A DNA stretch of 64,000 nucleotides from Scolanthus callimorphus (lineage: Eukaryota > Cnidaria > Anthozoa > Actiniaria > Edwardsiidae). Shown piece by piece: positions 23,001 through 34,983 of this stretch; the stretch's first letter is position 1, and each line of letters opens with the position of its first letter. Location: contig CM066923.1 of assembly GCA_033964015.1 (NCBI GenBank), positions 7,615,978 through 7,679,977 on the forward strand, read 5' to 3'. Below the pieces are notes generated by a model. That model saw nothing but the letters and a program-made list of their open reading frames with translations. It was not told the origin of the DNA and did no database searches. Position numbers and translations under genes: made by a program.

Positions 23001-26000
23001 ACCAAGAGTTGAAAACCAATTTTGGAGAATCCAAGTTAGCGTATACTTTCTTGCCTTCGTGGTAAAATGGCTAAATCTAAAGAATAGCGAATCTTTTATT
23101 CGAGTTCTCGTATAATCGAATTATCCAGTGGTTAGGCTAGTTACCTTGACACTCTGAAGACACTGATGAGTTTTCTATTACTTATTTGTCATTCAAGCCT
23201 TTGATTGACACCCCTAGCTTGATCACAATACTCTGCCTTCTGAGAAGACTTGCGCTCAAAGCTACCGCCCAGTTTTTCAATGACAGGGATGCCAGCGAGC
23301 AAAACCATATATCCATGGTTATTTTTCACATGGTTAATTTGTACTCGATCCCTTCGATCTTTCTTCCCTGACAGAACACACTCAACCCCAACTAAATTAC
23401 GATTACTGCAACGTATAAGAATTGTGGGAATTTTTGAGGTCCTTTTGTTCTGTAGCCATGTGGTAGGAAAAAACTTGACAATCGCCCTTAATTCCGCCGT
23501 GTTCGTGTTCTACTGACTCTGCACTGATTAAAAGGGAAAAACACAATAAAACTCAAGTGGATGTAGCGTCAGAGGAATTCCCCGTAGGCTTAGATACTCG
23601 TCTAATGTTGAATCATGCTGAGAGAGAGGTACTAAATGTAGCGAATTTAAAAATGACAGAGTAGGCGAAAGTTTCAAAACTCATCTTCCGCATTTGGTTC
23701 AAAAAGGTAACTTAAAATTTTAATTTTTTCTACCTTTTTGGTGTTATTTTTAATGCGCCATCTACGCGCATGCGTAGCACTACGAAAAGATCAGCATGTG
23801 TTGAAGAAGCGCTCATTCAGCGAGACAATTGAAATTTTAGCTACGAGAAGAGAAAGAAAGCTCTTTTCTTTCTGTTCACTCACTGCCTCTTAACAATTAA
23901 CTCAGGAGTTGAACTCGGAAACGTGTGGGAAAACTCACAGAGGTAAAAGAAAACAAGAATTTCGTCGGCCAGTCAACGTTAGAAGCCAAAGCGCGCGCTA
24001 TTTAGAAGGTCTCTAATTAAACAGGAAAAAAGTTTTCCAGGGTGTCAGAAAGTTGAGATTTATTTAGTAATTAGTACACGTCGCGTGGTTTCGAGAAACT
24101 TCAAGTTTCTTAGGTGAATACCATGGTTTTTAGTGATCAGTGGAAAGCATGCAGTGACGGGATGATGCGCGCAATTGGGAAAAATAAATATACACGGAGA
24201 CCTTGTCAAAGTCAACACATTTTATACTGGCCATTAATTCCACAATGACGCGAGAAAAAAGGAATCTTGTAACATTCTGTTTAAAAAGAATTCGGCCACC
24301 AGTTTTATGTTGGCAATTTATTTCTGTTTTTGTCATTTAAGATTACTTTGTTTGCTCCCGTTTTTGTAGAGTTTAGGGCCTCCCACAGATTCTTTTCATA
24401 CTTCCCAGAAAACCATTCACGCGAATTTTTAACTCGATTCTGTTAATTGCTTCTGAGCAGTTGTTTTCATGGCGAGCTCTCAGAATTTCGTCTCAGATTT
24501 GAAATAGACATTAACTGACCCCAAGTTACCGTCAATTGTTTTTGGCTTCCGTTTAGGGGAAATGCCCAAGGTTGATCGTAGGAAAGGTTTCGTTTTTACA
24601 CGACAATTATTCTCCCTCCCGCCATCAGTTTATAACTAAACAGATTTCCTTCAGCTTCTCAGCTTCAGTGTGTCTCTATGCTCAACACGTGCGAGGTGGG
24701 GGAACCCATTGTACTAGTCTAGGCTGTAATCCTTATTAAAAGCTTTGTATACGGAACTGAAAGACTAACTTTAGTGAACTTCTAACAATTGTTTATTTTT
24801 TTGTAAACTTTATGCGGGAAATCTTCACTCGTTGAAGTTGTTCGCTACATATGAAACGTAGAGCTCGGCGCAACAGGGGTCTGCAGTTCTAATTTCTTTT
24901 CTATTTTTTCAGTCTTCGATTTTTTTTTCTGTGGTTCAAAGAAGAAATCACCCATAGAACGACTTTCAAGGGTTTTCCGCCTTTCTAACCATGTCGTAAA
25001 ACGACACGCTAATTAATACCTCAATTTCACGAGAACAAAAGACAAAAATTGGCGAATTCTTTAAAAGGTGTAGCAATGTAAAGTCCTTGGAGCTATTGTT
25101 CGTGTATTATTTCACTATTTGATATTTTAAGACTAATTTATGCACGCATTTACTATTTAACAATTAGACTACTAGTTCGAGTTTTCTATGAGTCAATAGG
25201 TAGTTAACGAGGTGCGTAGCGCCGAGTTTACTATTTGACTCAGAAAACGAGAACGAAGTCTAAATTGTTTTAGTAGAAACCCACTAGCATGCTACTTTCG
25301 GTTTCTTGCTTAAACGTATTAATTGTAATGGTTTTACGGTAGCCTTTTTGCCACTCACTTTAACCATTATCCAGCGAGATTGCGCAGAATATACTTATAC
25401 TTAGCCGACGAGGGACGCAGTCCCGAGTTGGCTAAATCAGACGATATAATAATACGTGATAGATAGTGAGTAGCGGGACCAATCAGATTGCAGGATTCGA
25501 GAGTGTATGCGAGCAAGTTTCTACTAGTGTAATATAAAATAATACAAAAAATTTAATAAAGCTTTATTTCGGTATCACTTCAATAAAAAGTTGCTCTTCC
25601 AGCGAGCCGAATATGTGAAGCGAGAAAGTTAGCTTGGTGCGTAATTTGTGTTTTGAGATAATAATCTTAAAACCATGTTTCTGAAGAGGACGAAAGACGA
25701 AGTATTTCATGTTGGTTTAAGATTGATCTATAATACGCTGGAATGAAGATATTCACATTTTCAGTTTCCCTTAGCTTCTTCAGAGCTTGATGAGAGCATT
25801 TGTTAGTAAGAGAAGCGTCGTGAAAATTGGATGGTCAATATGGTGAACATACGTGTAGGCCATGGAAGTACATGGTAGTGCATGTTGTACATCCTAATTT
25901 TGTGACTGTTGTCATAGCCCTCACACAGTATATACTGCGGATTTTGTTTTGGACCCTTTCATATTTTCCTCAGTTATAGCCACGTTATAGCCACGAAAAA

Positions 26001-26476
26001 CTAATTGTTTCTTTTAGGTGATGGATTTATATATGGCGAAAAATAGCATGAAGATTCCGCTTCAAATAAAATAACATTTATTGAAATCGAACTAAAAATA
26101 CGAGTTTAAAAAGACATCTTTTATTATGCCTAATCTATGTCCTTTGTGGTATCATATGTGCTCGGCGTCTTTATAAACAAGAACCTCATTAAAAGAGCAT
26201 TTATTTGATTTGTATTTCTCTAATTTTTATCATCGCGTAAAGACTTAAAGACGCACCTATTTTTTCTTGAAAAGCAAGAAACGAAAGTATAGAAAGAGCT
26301 GAGAAGCCACTTTTCATTAAAAAGTAGTATCCACTAATGCACATACTGTTTGAAAACCTGTAAGGATTCTCCAATCCTCCTACACAAAGCAGCAGATTTC
26401 TAGGATTAAAGAGAAAAGAAACGCGAACTGTATAATTCAATAGTGGCTAACATTATAAAACAACATGTTTTGTTTA
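20049..26476. other. Intergenic, no gene recognised
   Basis: About 6.4 kb without a convincing reading frame. Contains a short palindrome at about 25176-25262 (GAGTTTTCTATGAGTCAATA inverted) and a partial FB-2 copy at 25363-25446. The RFX promoter should lie near the left end if the 20048 start is right. Confidence 0.55.
25363..25446. repeat. Partial FB-2 palindrome
   Basis: Matches the 2890-3001 hairpin (CCATTATCC-GCGAGATTGCGC and GGGAC-CAGTCCCGAGTTGG) but lacks the attached TIR element and the distal arm. Confidence 0.65.
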
Positions 26477-26479
26477 ACG

Positions 26480-26880
26480 ACCGGTTAGCGCAGTGGTAGA
26501 GCGCCGGGCTTATGTTCGGGAGGTTGGGAGTTCAAACCCTGGCCGGGCCAACACTCAGGGTCTTTTCTAATAATTGAGGAGAAGGTGCTGCCTTTGCTCT
26601 AACATCTGCAAATGGTTAGACCTTCGCGTCTTCTCGGATAAGGACGTTAAACCGTAGGCCCCGTCTCTCACATACACTACACTAACCGGAACCAGAGGGA
26701 CGTTAAAGAACCACTAGGACCGTCGGAAGTTGCCCAACCTCAGTGTCACAGAACTCACAATACTAACGCACACTCATGTTTATAAAGCTGGTTCTTATAG
26801 GATGAGTTATCCGTTAATGTAAAGCGCTTTGAGCGATGATAAAAGCGCTATATAAGCAATTTATTATTATTATTATTATG
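26480..26880 (+). mobile_element. tRNA-derived SINE
   Basis: The 5' part resembles a tRNA with an internal polymerase III promoter: box A-like TTAGCGCAGTGGTAGAGCG and box B-like GGGAGTTCAAACCC. A central domain (GGATAAGGACGTTAAACCG) follows, then a 3' tail, AAAGCGCTATATAAGC, then (TTA)n. This head-core-tail layout is that of a full-length SINE mobilised by a LINE. It is not a functional tRNA gene: the acceptor stem is incomplete and the sequence runs straight into the SINE body. Confidence 0.85.
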
Positions 26881-27524
26881 TTTGAAAAACCTCAAAGTTA
26901 TTTAGGTACACTCGCGTCACATTTACGCATGTCATGAAAGTGACAAATAAAATTAATAGCTTTAAAAGCAACGATAAAAATAACCTTTAAAGATATTTAC
27001 ACAACAGTTGTTTGTAAATCTAAAAGTAGCTTGGAAGGAAATTTGTATTGTTTAAACAACAATTGTTTTTAAACCTCAGAAAAACGTCAACAGTTTATAT
27101 GATCGTATGCAAAATACATTTCAACATTTTTATACTATTTCGTTCTAAACTTAAATTTTTAATTCACGCCTTTAGTATGGATGTTTGAAACTAGATTTTG
27201 AGTGGGGAAAAAGCAACTGGTATATCCTAGTTAGTTGATAATGTGAAATTAAGTTTGTAATTAAGAGGAAAATCCGCTTGGAGATCGAGGAATTTCAGAC
27301 TTTGATGGACAAAAATAAGTGTACAAAGAGTAATATCAGGATATTCAAATTCTGTTTGCATTTTAACTATAGATGTTACTTATCAACTGTAATTAATAAC
27401 ACCAAAAACAAATTCCCATTGAAGGTTGTAAAAATAAATTTCTAAAATAAAACAAATAGAGCGCAGAGACAAGGAATCATCTGTTGTCATTTTCAGTCCA
27501 CTACCATTTTTCAGTGTTTTGTAA

Positions 27525-28080
27525 AGGCCGGCACAGACTAGGGGACAAGAAGTCCCAGGGACTTGTGCCACGAACCTGCTTCGGGGACAAGTCCCCGGGG
27601 ACTTGTCACCTAGTCTGTGCCACGGCCTATACACACTAGAAAACATGCGCAATTTGTCCCGGGGGTCATGTGAAGCGATCATGAAAAAGTACCTTGCCTC
27701 GATAGGCGGGTTATTCAGCCTCCTTTCCTGGCCATTTTTTCCGTATAATCGGGCCCCAAGTAATCACTAGCAGTTCGAGTAAGCAGTGGACAAAAATAAT
27801 GGACCAAGTGGACCAAGATAATTTGAATCTTGTAGTGCAAACTTCTGTGAGACTGTTTTCAATATTACCAGTGAAAAGAACAACAAACATCGAAAATGAA
27901 TTTTGAAGTTCTTAAGGGCGGCACAGACTAGGTGACAAGTCCCCGGGACTAGTCCCGAGTGTGTACTCCTGTTTTTACGTTGAAATTTCAGTCGCGGGGA
28001 CTAAATATTTTGTCCCAGGGACAAGTCCCAGAAATCAAACTCGTTTGATTCGTGGGACTTGTCCCCGGGACGAGAGTTGT
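27525..28080. repeat. Cluster of palindromic GGGACAAGTCCC-type repeats
   Basis: GGCCGGCACAGACTAGG at 27526 is inverted at about 27610-27628. GGCACAGACTAGGTGACAAG recurs at 27917, and a further palindrome (GGGACAAGTCCC... / ...GGGACTTGTCCCC) lies at about 28017-28070. Probably MITE copies inserted into each other. Confidence 0.6.
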
Positions 28081-28119
28081 CTCGGGTGCCAGGGATAGCT
28101 CACGTAGCCGAGGCGAGAT

Positions 28120-28332
28120 ATGCCTAGTACATACGCCGCTCTTATCATGAGCCGATCCAATTGCAAATTCTCGATAAAACAATATTGTTCGTCCATCTCT
28201 GGTCTGCCTGTCACCTAGACTATTCTAAATCATACCGGTAATGTAGAATCCATTTAAATGCCCCGATGTTCGCGTATTTCAAGGCAACAGGTTGGATCGG
28301 CTCATGATAAGAGCGGCGTATGTACTAGGCCT
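28120..28332. mobile_element. MITE with about 38-bp terminal inverted repeats
   Basis: GCCTAGTACATACGCCGCTC and its reverse complement (…GAGCGGCGTATGTACTAGGC) bound a 213-bp non-coding element. Confidence 0.65.
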
Positions 28333-28599
28333 TATTATTCCTTCCTTTCCATATAAACACTTTACTTCTTCCTCCCGGTACAACTCATACAGGGCATTTT
28401 TGCGTGTTGGTTACTAGGATGTCTTGTTGTCTTCGAAACGGATTAGAATAAACGATATGGGTTGGAAAACAAACGGCTATGCTATTGAAGACTTTAAAAG
28501 ACGTGAAAGCGGCGATACTGTCAATAAAAGCTCTGCAAGGCTTGAGGTCCGCCATAGTGGACGATTTCATACGGACATACGAGGGATATCCCCGGTGAG

Positions 28600-28631
28600 G
28601 GCGGGGGGGGGGGGGGGGGGGGGGGGAGGGG
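28600..28631. repeat. Poly-G tract
   Basis: More than 20 consecutive G. Other G/C homopolymers lie near 31630, 32096, 34230 and 63811. Length is probably unreliable in any assembly. Confidence 0.7.
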
Positions 28632-29394
28632 GTACTTGAAGGTGAAAATGGTAAGGAAGACCGTCGGGAAGCTGGCATTTCCACCCTAAAAATACCTGTT
28701 CAGATAAAATTCACACCCCAAATACTCCTCCACCTCGGTCCTAAAATACCTTCTTCAGCGTACCATTTTAATTGACAAAGAACCTCTAAAAAATACCGTT
28801 TTCGTCCAGAAAACCCTAAAAAAATACCGGATCGCCGATTTTAACCCCTAAAAAACACCGCCGAAATTATGACTCGGGCTTTTCCCACAGGAAGCCCGAG
28901 TAAAAATACCATCCAAATATAGTGAATACAGGGATATACCTCTTACCCGAGACTGACAACTTTTCTCCAGATAAACGCTCACCGTATTTGTTCGAATAAG
29001 CGCGGCCCACGAATAAGCGCCGCAGTTTGGGTGTGGCCGTTTTTGGTGACAACCATGAAGCGAAGGGGGTGGGGGTTGGGGAGGGGGTGGGGGCTCACTG
29101 TACTAGGCGACATCCTGGCAGCCAGAAGAAGAAAAGCAAGCGCACGCGAGAAGGCATAACGAAACTAATGCAGTCAGTAGGGGTAAAGCTTAGGGGTAAA
29201 GCCCAGGAAGAATTATGGACACCTACATTTAGAAACAAATATTATTCAAAAGAACAGAACGGCTTAACGAACTCGAGCAACTACTTACGATAATTGAAAT
29301 TCTTAATGGATTCAAAGTGATGATGACTGTTGCTTTGGCTCACGAGAGTGAATCTGGTAGTGCGTGCACATTTATCAAGTAAACATGATTACAG

Positions 29395-29692
29395 CTGTTT
29401 CAGGTAACACGCGACCCAGCACCGTTAACACTTTTTGGCAGTTGGGTTTTTCTGTGAAGTCAATCAAACCACAACTAACAACGTGAGCCAATCAGGTCGT
29501 TGCTCAGTTTCGCCTAGTGCAGTGAATTGACTTTCTGTCGCGACATGTCTCGCAAGGGAAGCCAAACAAATGCACTGGGGAAGGATCTGATTGGCTCACA
29601 CGATTGCATTGATGGACAGCGCAGAAAAACCCCAACTGCCAAACTCCAAGAATCTGACAACGGCGAAGTCGCGTGTTACCTGAAACAGAACT
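29395..29692. mobile_element. Foldback MITE
   Basis: The outer arms CTGTTTCAGGTAACACGCG / CGCGTGTTACCTGAAACAG face each other, with inner inverted words (GATTGGCTCAC / GTGAGCCAATC). Related to 16314-16600. Confidence 0.65.
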
Positions 29693-30050
29693 TGATTACT
29701 CGGGTGCAATTTGGTACAAAGTCACCACAGTAGATATTATTAGAGGCACATAACACATTGGCAGTTGTGATGTTTCACAGGATGTGCAAGAATTGACGAG
29801 ATAAATTTTGAAAAATGTTTAGCCTGAACGTGTTTAACAGACTTGCGGACGAACTATGACATGCGCGAAGCAATCCATGATTAAGCTAGCATGCAGAAAG
29901 ATCATGTTCATTAGTAAAGGATATCAATTATATTTTAGTTCATAAAGATTCAAAATATAAATTGCCTGGTACCTATGAATTTCCTAGCAATAGTAAATTC
30001 GAAATAGTAAATTTGAACCAAACAAATCGTTGCTTTCTGTTAATGTTTTT

Positions 30051-30560
30051 TAAGAGCCGCCATTTTGACAGCACAGCAACAAACCAAGTCGGAGAAAGCA
30101 TCCATCTCCATCGGCTTATTTAGAAAATAAAGAGCGATGTTCTCGATTGAATTTGGTAAATCAAATCTGAAACTTTCTTTTTAGATGTTTCTTAAGAATA
30201 CACGTAATTCGTCTTCTAATATCATCGAAAACAATTACAAAGGAGTGGCTGACACAGGCTCTTTGATTTTCCAGTAGGAACTGACAACTGTCTTTGAAGA
30301 GCTAGGCTGCAGCTTCTCCTTAAAGAGCCCGTGTCAGCCACTCCTTTGTTATTGTTCTCGTTCGAAATTAGAAGACGAACTATGTGTACACATCTCTTGA
30401 TAAACATCTAAAAACAAAGTTTTAGATTTGATTTACCAAATTCAATCTAGAGCAATTGCTCTATATCCTCTAAATCAGCTGATCACTGATGGAAGTGGAT
30501 GCTCTCTCCGACTTGGTATGTTGCTATGCTGTCAAAATGGCGGCTGACACAGGCTCTTTA
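30051..30560. repeat. 510-bp foldback with about 240-bp arms
   Basis: The left arm (AGCCGCCATTTTGACAGCA) pairs with the right arm ending TGCTGTCAAAATGGCGGCT. The inner portion, AAAGGAGTGGCTGACACAGG, pairs with CGTGTCAGCCACTCCTTT. The centre is GTAGGAACTGACAACTG. No ORF. The arms are diverged in patches. Confidence 0.75.
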
Positions 30561-32440
30561 AGACGAGACAATTTCACACAGAAACATGAACACCTAGACG
30601 TAATTGTTCCTGAGTAATGTAAAGATTCTCGTCCCTCTAGGGTACACTTTGACACCATGGTAACCAGTTACCACGGGCAACTATTCATGACCTCCCATGC
30701 CGAAGCGTCATCTTGCAGTTATGACTAGTGCCCTCAGATAGAAGCGTGGGAATCGGCGAAATTCTTTCTGTATTTATATTTTCCATTGTTTGCATTTCTA
30801 AACACGAGCAAATCTTTACGTTTTCAGGTTTTCTATCACCTTTGAGAATTTCACAGCCGTTCCAGGTGAATGGAATCGGTCATTTTGTGACAACTAGCAC
30901 AATTAATTGTTGACACCATTAAATATGGTTTTAAATATTTTAAAACTACATAACTCTGAATAATCTGCACGTTCTATTAATTCTCATTAGGTATACAATT
31001 GTTTAAACGATCGTCTGTGATTTTTTAATCCATAAGCGATGCCTGTGGTTTTTAAAACTCGTTTCAGGCCCCTCGGCCGAGGACAAAAACAAAATGGCCA
31101 CCATGGTACGACGATTCTTGAGTATCTGCAAGTTCTGTTGAATTTTTCTGCATTTAGTGTTTTTTTCGCTAAGATATAAGGAAAAACTGGAGACTGAGAT
31201 ACATAAAAATACATAAAAATTTCGGCGCGCATATCATTTAATGTAGTCTTTGGGAACTCGTGCAACGAAGACACTACCTTCGCACCGTTCACAAGAACAA
31301 GTGTATCTTGGCGAGGAAAAAAAACTCTACCAAAAATGCCCTGCAGTGATAGGCCTGGCGGGCAGTCACTATGTTTGAAAGAAGAGTAAGCGTGGGTTCG
31401 ACGTTACAGGCATAGAAATTCGTCATTTGGGCCGCGCTTCACGCAAATGAATAATAATAATTTCGTCATAATAAAACCTAGAGGATTTGTTTACTATACA
31501 TAAAAAACGGAATGCTCATCTACACTTTCTCTGAGGCTTGATGAAATGCGTTTATCAAAATTCGGGCAACAAAAGAAAAATGCGATCCCCCTATCTGTAA
31601 ATTGTTTTCTACTAGGTGAAATAGGGGGCGGGGGGGGGGATCACGCTAATCACTTTACTTATAGAGGGAGGATCACTGCATTTTGACCTTGTATTACCCA
31701 AAATCCTCTGACCCCCCTCCCCCCCCCCATCTGGCGATAAATAATGACCGGTCCCTAAGGAAGATATGTAGCTGTCTTTATATTTGGGGTGACAAAAGCT
31801 TGTAAAGAGTTCGACTCGACCTCTAACCTCCATCGAACACTCGGCATATATGTCTGCATAGCGAAGGCGAGTTCGGGCATTTTGGAACGGCAGGTCACGG
31901 AATTTCTGCAGAAGCCCATCCGTGGGAAAAGCGAATTTTCCCAAGGCACATGCTAGGAAGTGTCCGGAATTTTCATTATGTATGGGTTTTTGCAGAAATT
32001 CCCTGTGTCACAGCTTGGAACCCACCTGGAAGAAATCAGGTAAATTGGTAAATTGACTCCCCCACCCCTCTGGAATTTCCAATCCCTTCCTGGAGGGGGG
32101 GGGGGGGGGGAATTTTTTTTTCTGGAACCACACATTTACATCGTTCGCGAGTCTCGACACTCACTTGCTATCCATTGTAATTGCTTTGGCAAGAAAGAGA
32201 GAGTTAGGCCTAGGGCATACGTCGAATTAAAGTCGCATCGTTTACATATTTTCAAAAGATACCGACTCATTACACTTTCTAATTATATAGCCAGCTCAAA
32301 ATTCCATTGTGCCGGCAGATTGATTTTAATAATTGAATTGTCCAATTATTTTTAAATTGGATCGCGCGCGCTCTAATTGGACAGTTCGCACGTTAAAATT
32401 GGAAAGTTTGGATTTGAACATGGATGCTATATAATTAATC
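30561..32440. other. Intergenic, no gene recognised
   Basis: AT-rich sequence with G-runs near 31627, 31716 and 32096 that create artefactual Gly/Pro frames. Nothing else supported. Confidence 0.55.
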
Positions 32441-32445
32441 AATAA

Positions 32446-32597
32446 GAGGACTCCATGCTTGTCCAATTAAGAAAAAAATGGATGAGAAAATTCCTCGGAA
32501 CTCCAAATTGGACTCGGCCTGCGGCCTTGTCCAATTTTGGAGTTCTTCTGAATTTCTCATCCAATTTTTTCTTAATTGGACAGCATGGAGTCCTATT
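32446..32597. repeat. 152-bp near-perfect palindrome
   Basis: The arms GGACTCCATGCTTGTCCAAT... and ...ATTGGACAGCATGGAGTCC surround CGGCCTGCGGCC. It is studded with TCCAATT words that also occur at 32339-32400. Confidence 0.7.
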
Positions 32598-32599
32598 AT

Positions 32600-34776
32600 A
32601 TATACAAATAGCAAATTATTTGTTTAGTAGTATTCAACGCGACTCTAATTCGGCGCTCTGTATTTTAAAGAGGTAAAAAATCTACTCAAACTCAATTAAG
32701 CCGACCTAAGATTTTTAGAAAATTGAACCGATTTTTGCACTTCTGTCTCGACGAGCCCTGGAGTAATATAAAACTTCAGGAAACATGAGAATTTTATCTA
32801 TCGATTTAATAAAAATGGAAAATGATATCCAAAATCTAACGCATTTTGGCCGGCAAATATCACGGCCGAAAGTCTTGCAATATATAGAGGCTTTGTCGCT
32901 GTAAGTCTCATATAGGAGAAATATCCCACACCTTTATGGCAAAATATCAGTCATTCCAGGTAGCCCCGTACCCAGGTTTATTCTGTTATGGCAACCTTGT
33001 CATGTTGCCTTGGTAACGTACTCTTCGGTAGTTCAAAGCTCTGATTTGCGATTCTTTTTCCCAAAATAGTTTAGGCTTTGCATTCATTATTTTTACAACC
33101 ATTATGAATATCTATGACCAAACGCTATTGTTCAAGCTATATACTGTAACAATTTGTGAAACAAAAAATTCAAATATCAATAGAGCTAGCGTCTGTCCTC
33201 GCTCAGTTAACACCCAATGTAAAATAATGATTTTTTGAAAACATCAAAATTAACATTGCGCTTGTACCTCTATTTCTGTTGCTTTCCTTTCTATCAAACG
33301 TAAGTCGTGACTTAAACCAAATCTAACCTTATTTTCGCTCGTTTTTTGTACAGGAGAATAATAGATTGCCCTCTAAAAAAAATATTTTCTAAGATTTTAA
33401 CATGTTGTAGCGGGTTGCAGCACCGCCGTGTTTTCTAATGTTTTCGTTCAGGCACCAATTGAATAGGAATATTTTGAAATATATAGAACGATCATTTCAG
33501 TATGTTCAGTATTTAAATAGGTTCTCTACAGTAAAACGCAATAAAAATCTACTAACCTTATTTTCCTCTGCACGGAAATACTGCTTTTCACTTTGTAGCA
33601 ATTTCTTCATCGCCCACAAATCGATGTTGAAATCTTGGGCGATAATTTCTAAAAACCAATATCAAAAAAATATAGTCGCAAAAAACAGAACTTGCTCCTT
33701 CGTCCACCGCTCTTAGGAATGAAAGTTATCGCGTTTTTCTTATTTACGAATTGCCATAACGATAATGTTGCTTAGTTGCTGTCTACGCAACAGTTGTCAT
33801 GGTAACTTGGCTTGTGACGCTTGTCTAATTTCCTGCCTACAAACTGCCATTCAAATGGATGTCCCCAGGTCGTCCCCCGCGAGGTGACAAGCCGGAGAGC
33901 AGTTCGTATCCAGAAACTTTAAGATCTATATTTACAAAACGACCCGGAAACAGCCGCCATTTTCCCTAAGCCGCCTTTGTTTTCTTTTAAGCGTGACAGA
34001 AACTTGCGCAATTCTCTTGACGGCCTAAGTGCACTAGAAAATGCATACCGTGCGATCATGTCGTTTCCACCACCCGGATCCTCGGAAACATAGGTGAGAG
34101 CCCCGGGGACATCCATTTGAGGGCCTTCGCTGATTTTGAGCGTTGGCGCATGCACAGACAGGTCTTTCTCTCAACGGCTCTGTATTAAATCTCGCGCATG
34201 CGTCAGTGGCTGCCACCAGGGCGCCCCTCCCCCCCCCCCCCCCCCCCCTCGCGCGCGAGGAGACGAGCCGGGGAGCTCTGGGTTGAGAATGCAGTTGAGA
34301 AAAAAAAAACTTCCGCGCATGCCCCGACGTTCAAAATCGGCCAATCAGCGAAAAATCGCAGATGGCTGCAACCAGAGCCTTCCCCGCGAAGTGACGAGCG
34401 GGGACCTCTGGAAACGTGAATTTGCTTGCAAAAAATCAAATATATATATAGCAAACTCAAATAGAATAAAAATCGAGTGAAACATCATGCTTCAGAGGCA
34501 TGATGTTTCATGGCTGAAAAAAAAAACCGACTGTTTTTACATTTTAATAGCCCATCAAAAATATCCCCTTCTTCTCTCTTTTTCTTCTCTATTATAACTA
34601 AGCTTATTTCACTTTCTGTTAATGTTATAAATGTGGGGCCATGCCACAATCTGAAATCCTGCCTAAATAGTTCAATGCTTGGGTCGCCTGTGGTTGCACT
34701 TGAGGGCCACAAGTCGGGAGCTGGAACGAGAAATGAGTCTTGCGCGAGAAACTAGAAAGCAGAGAACATCGGCAAA
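32600..34776. other. Intergenic, upstream of the EEP gene
   Basis: No gene recognised. 33895-34410 is locally GC-rich with a C18-type run at about 34227 and diverged direct repeats (GACGAGC-GGGGA-CTCTGG). The EEP gene promoter should lie in the last few hundred bases; I see no certain core element. Confidence 0.5.
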
Positions 34777-34983
34777 ATGCTTTGCTGGGAAAAAGACAGG
34801 TCACTGAAATATGTAGGTCAGACTGGCATTGACAAGCATAATGGTGTTCAGTTCTCGGTTGTTACATATAATGCTCTCGCCGATTGCCACATTTCTGGAC
34901 CAGAGATGTACCCATTTACCGACCGTGATTTCCTATACAGAGACAGTTTCACGTCCAAGAGAAGCAAGTTATTAATCGAAGAG
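34777..34983 (+). CDS. EEP gene exon 1
   Basis: 69 codons, ATG to phase-0 donor GTACGT (34984). Contains [14 protein letters not shown] and [12 protein letters not shown]; the latter runs directly into [11 protein letters not shown] of exon 2, the normal spacing in CCR4-like proteins. Confidence 0.85.

Noticed and set aside
26480..26560. Functional tRNA gene
   Set aside because: Box A and B are present, but there is no complete acceptor stem and the sequence runs into a SINE body and (TTA)n tail.
28385..28690. Pro/Ser-rich or Gly-rich ORFs over G-runs (also 31.6-32.1 kb, 34.2 kb, 63.7-63.9 kb)
   Set aside because: Translated homopolymer and MITE sequence; frame depends on unreliable run length.
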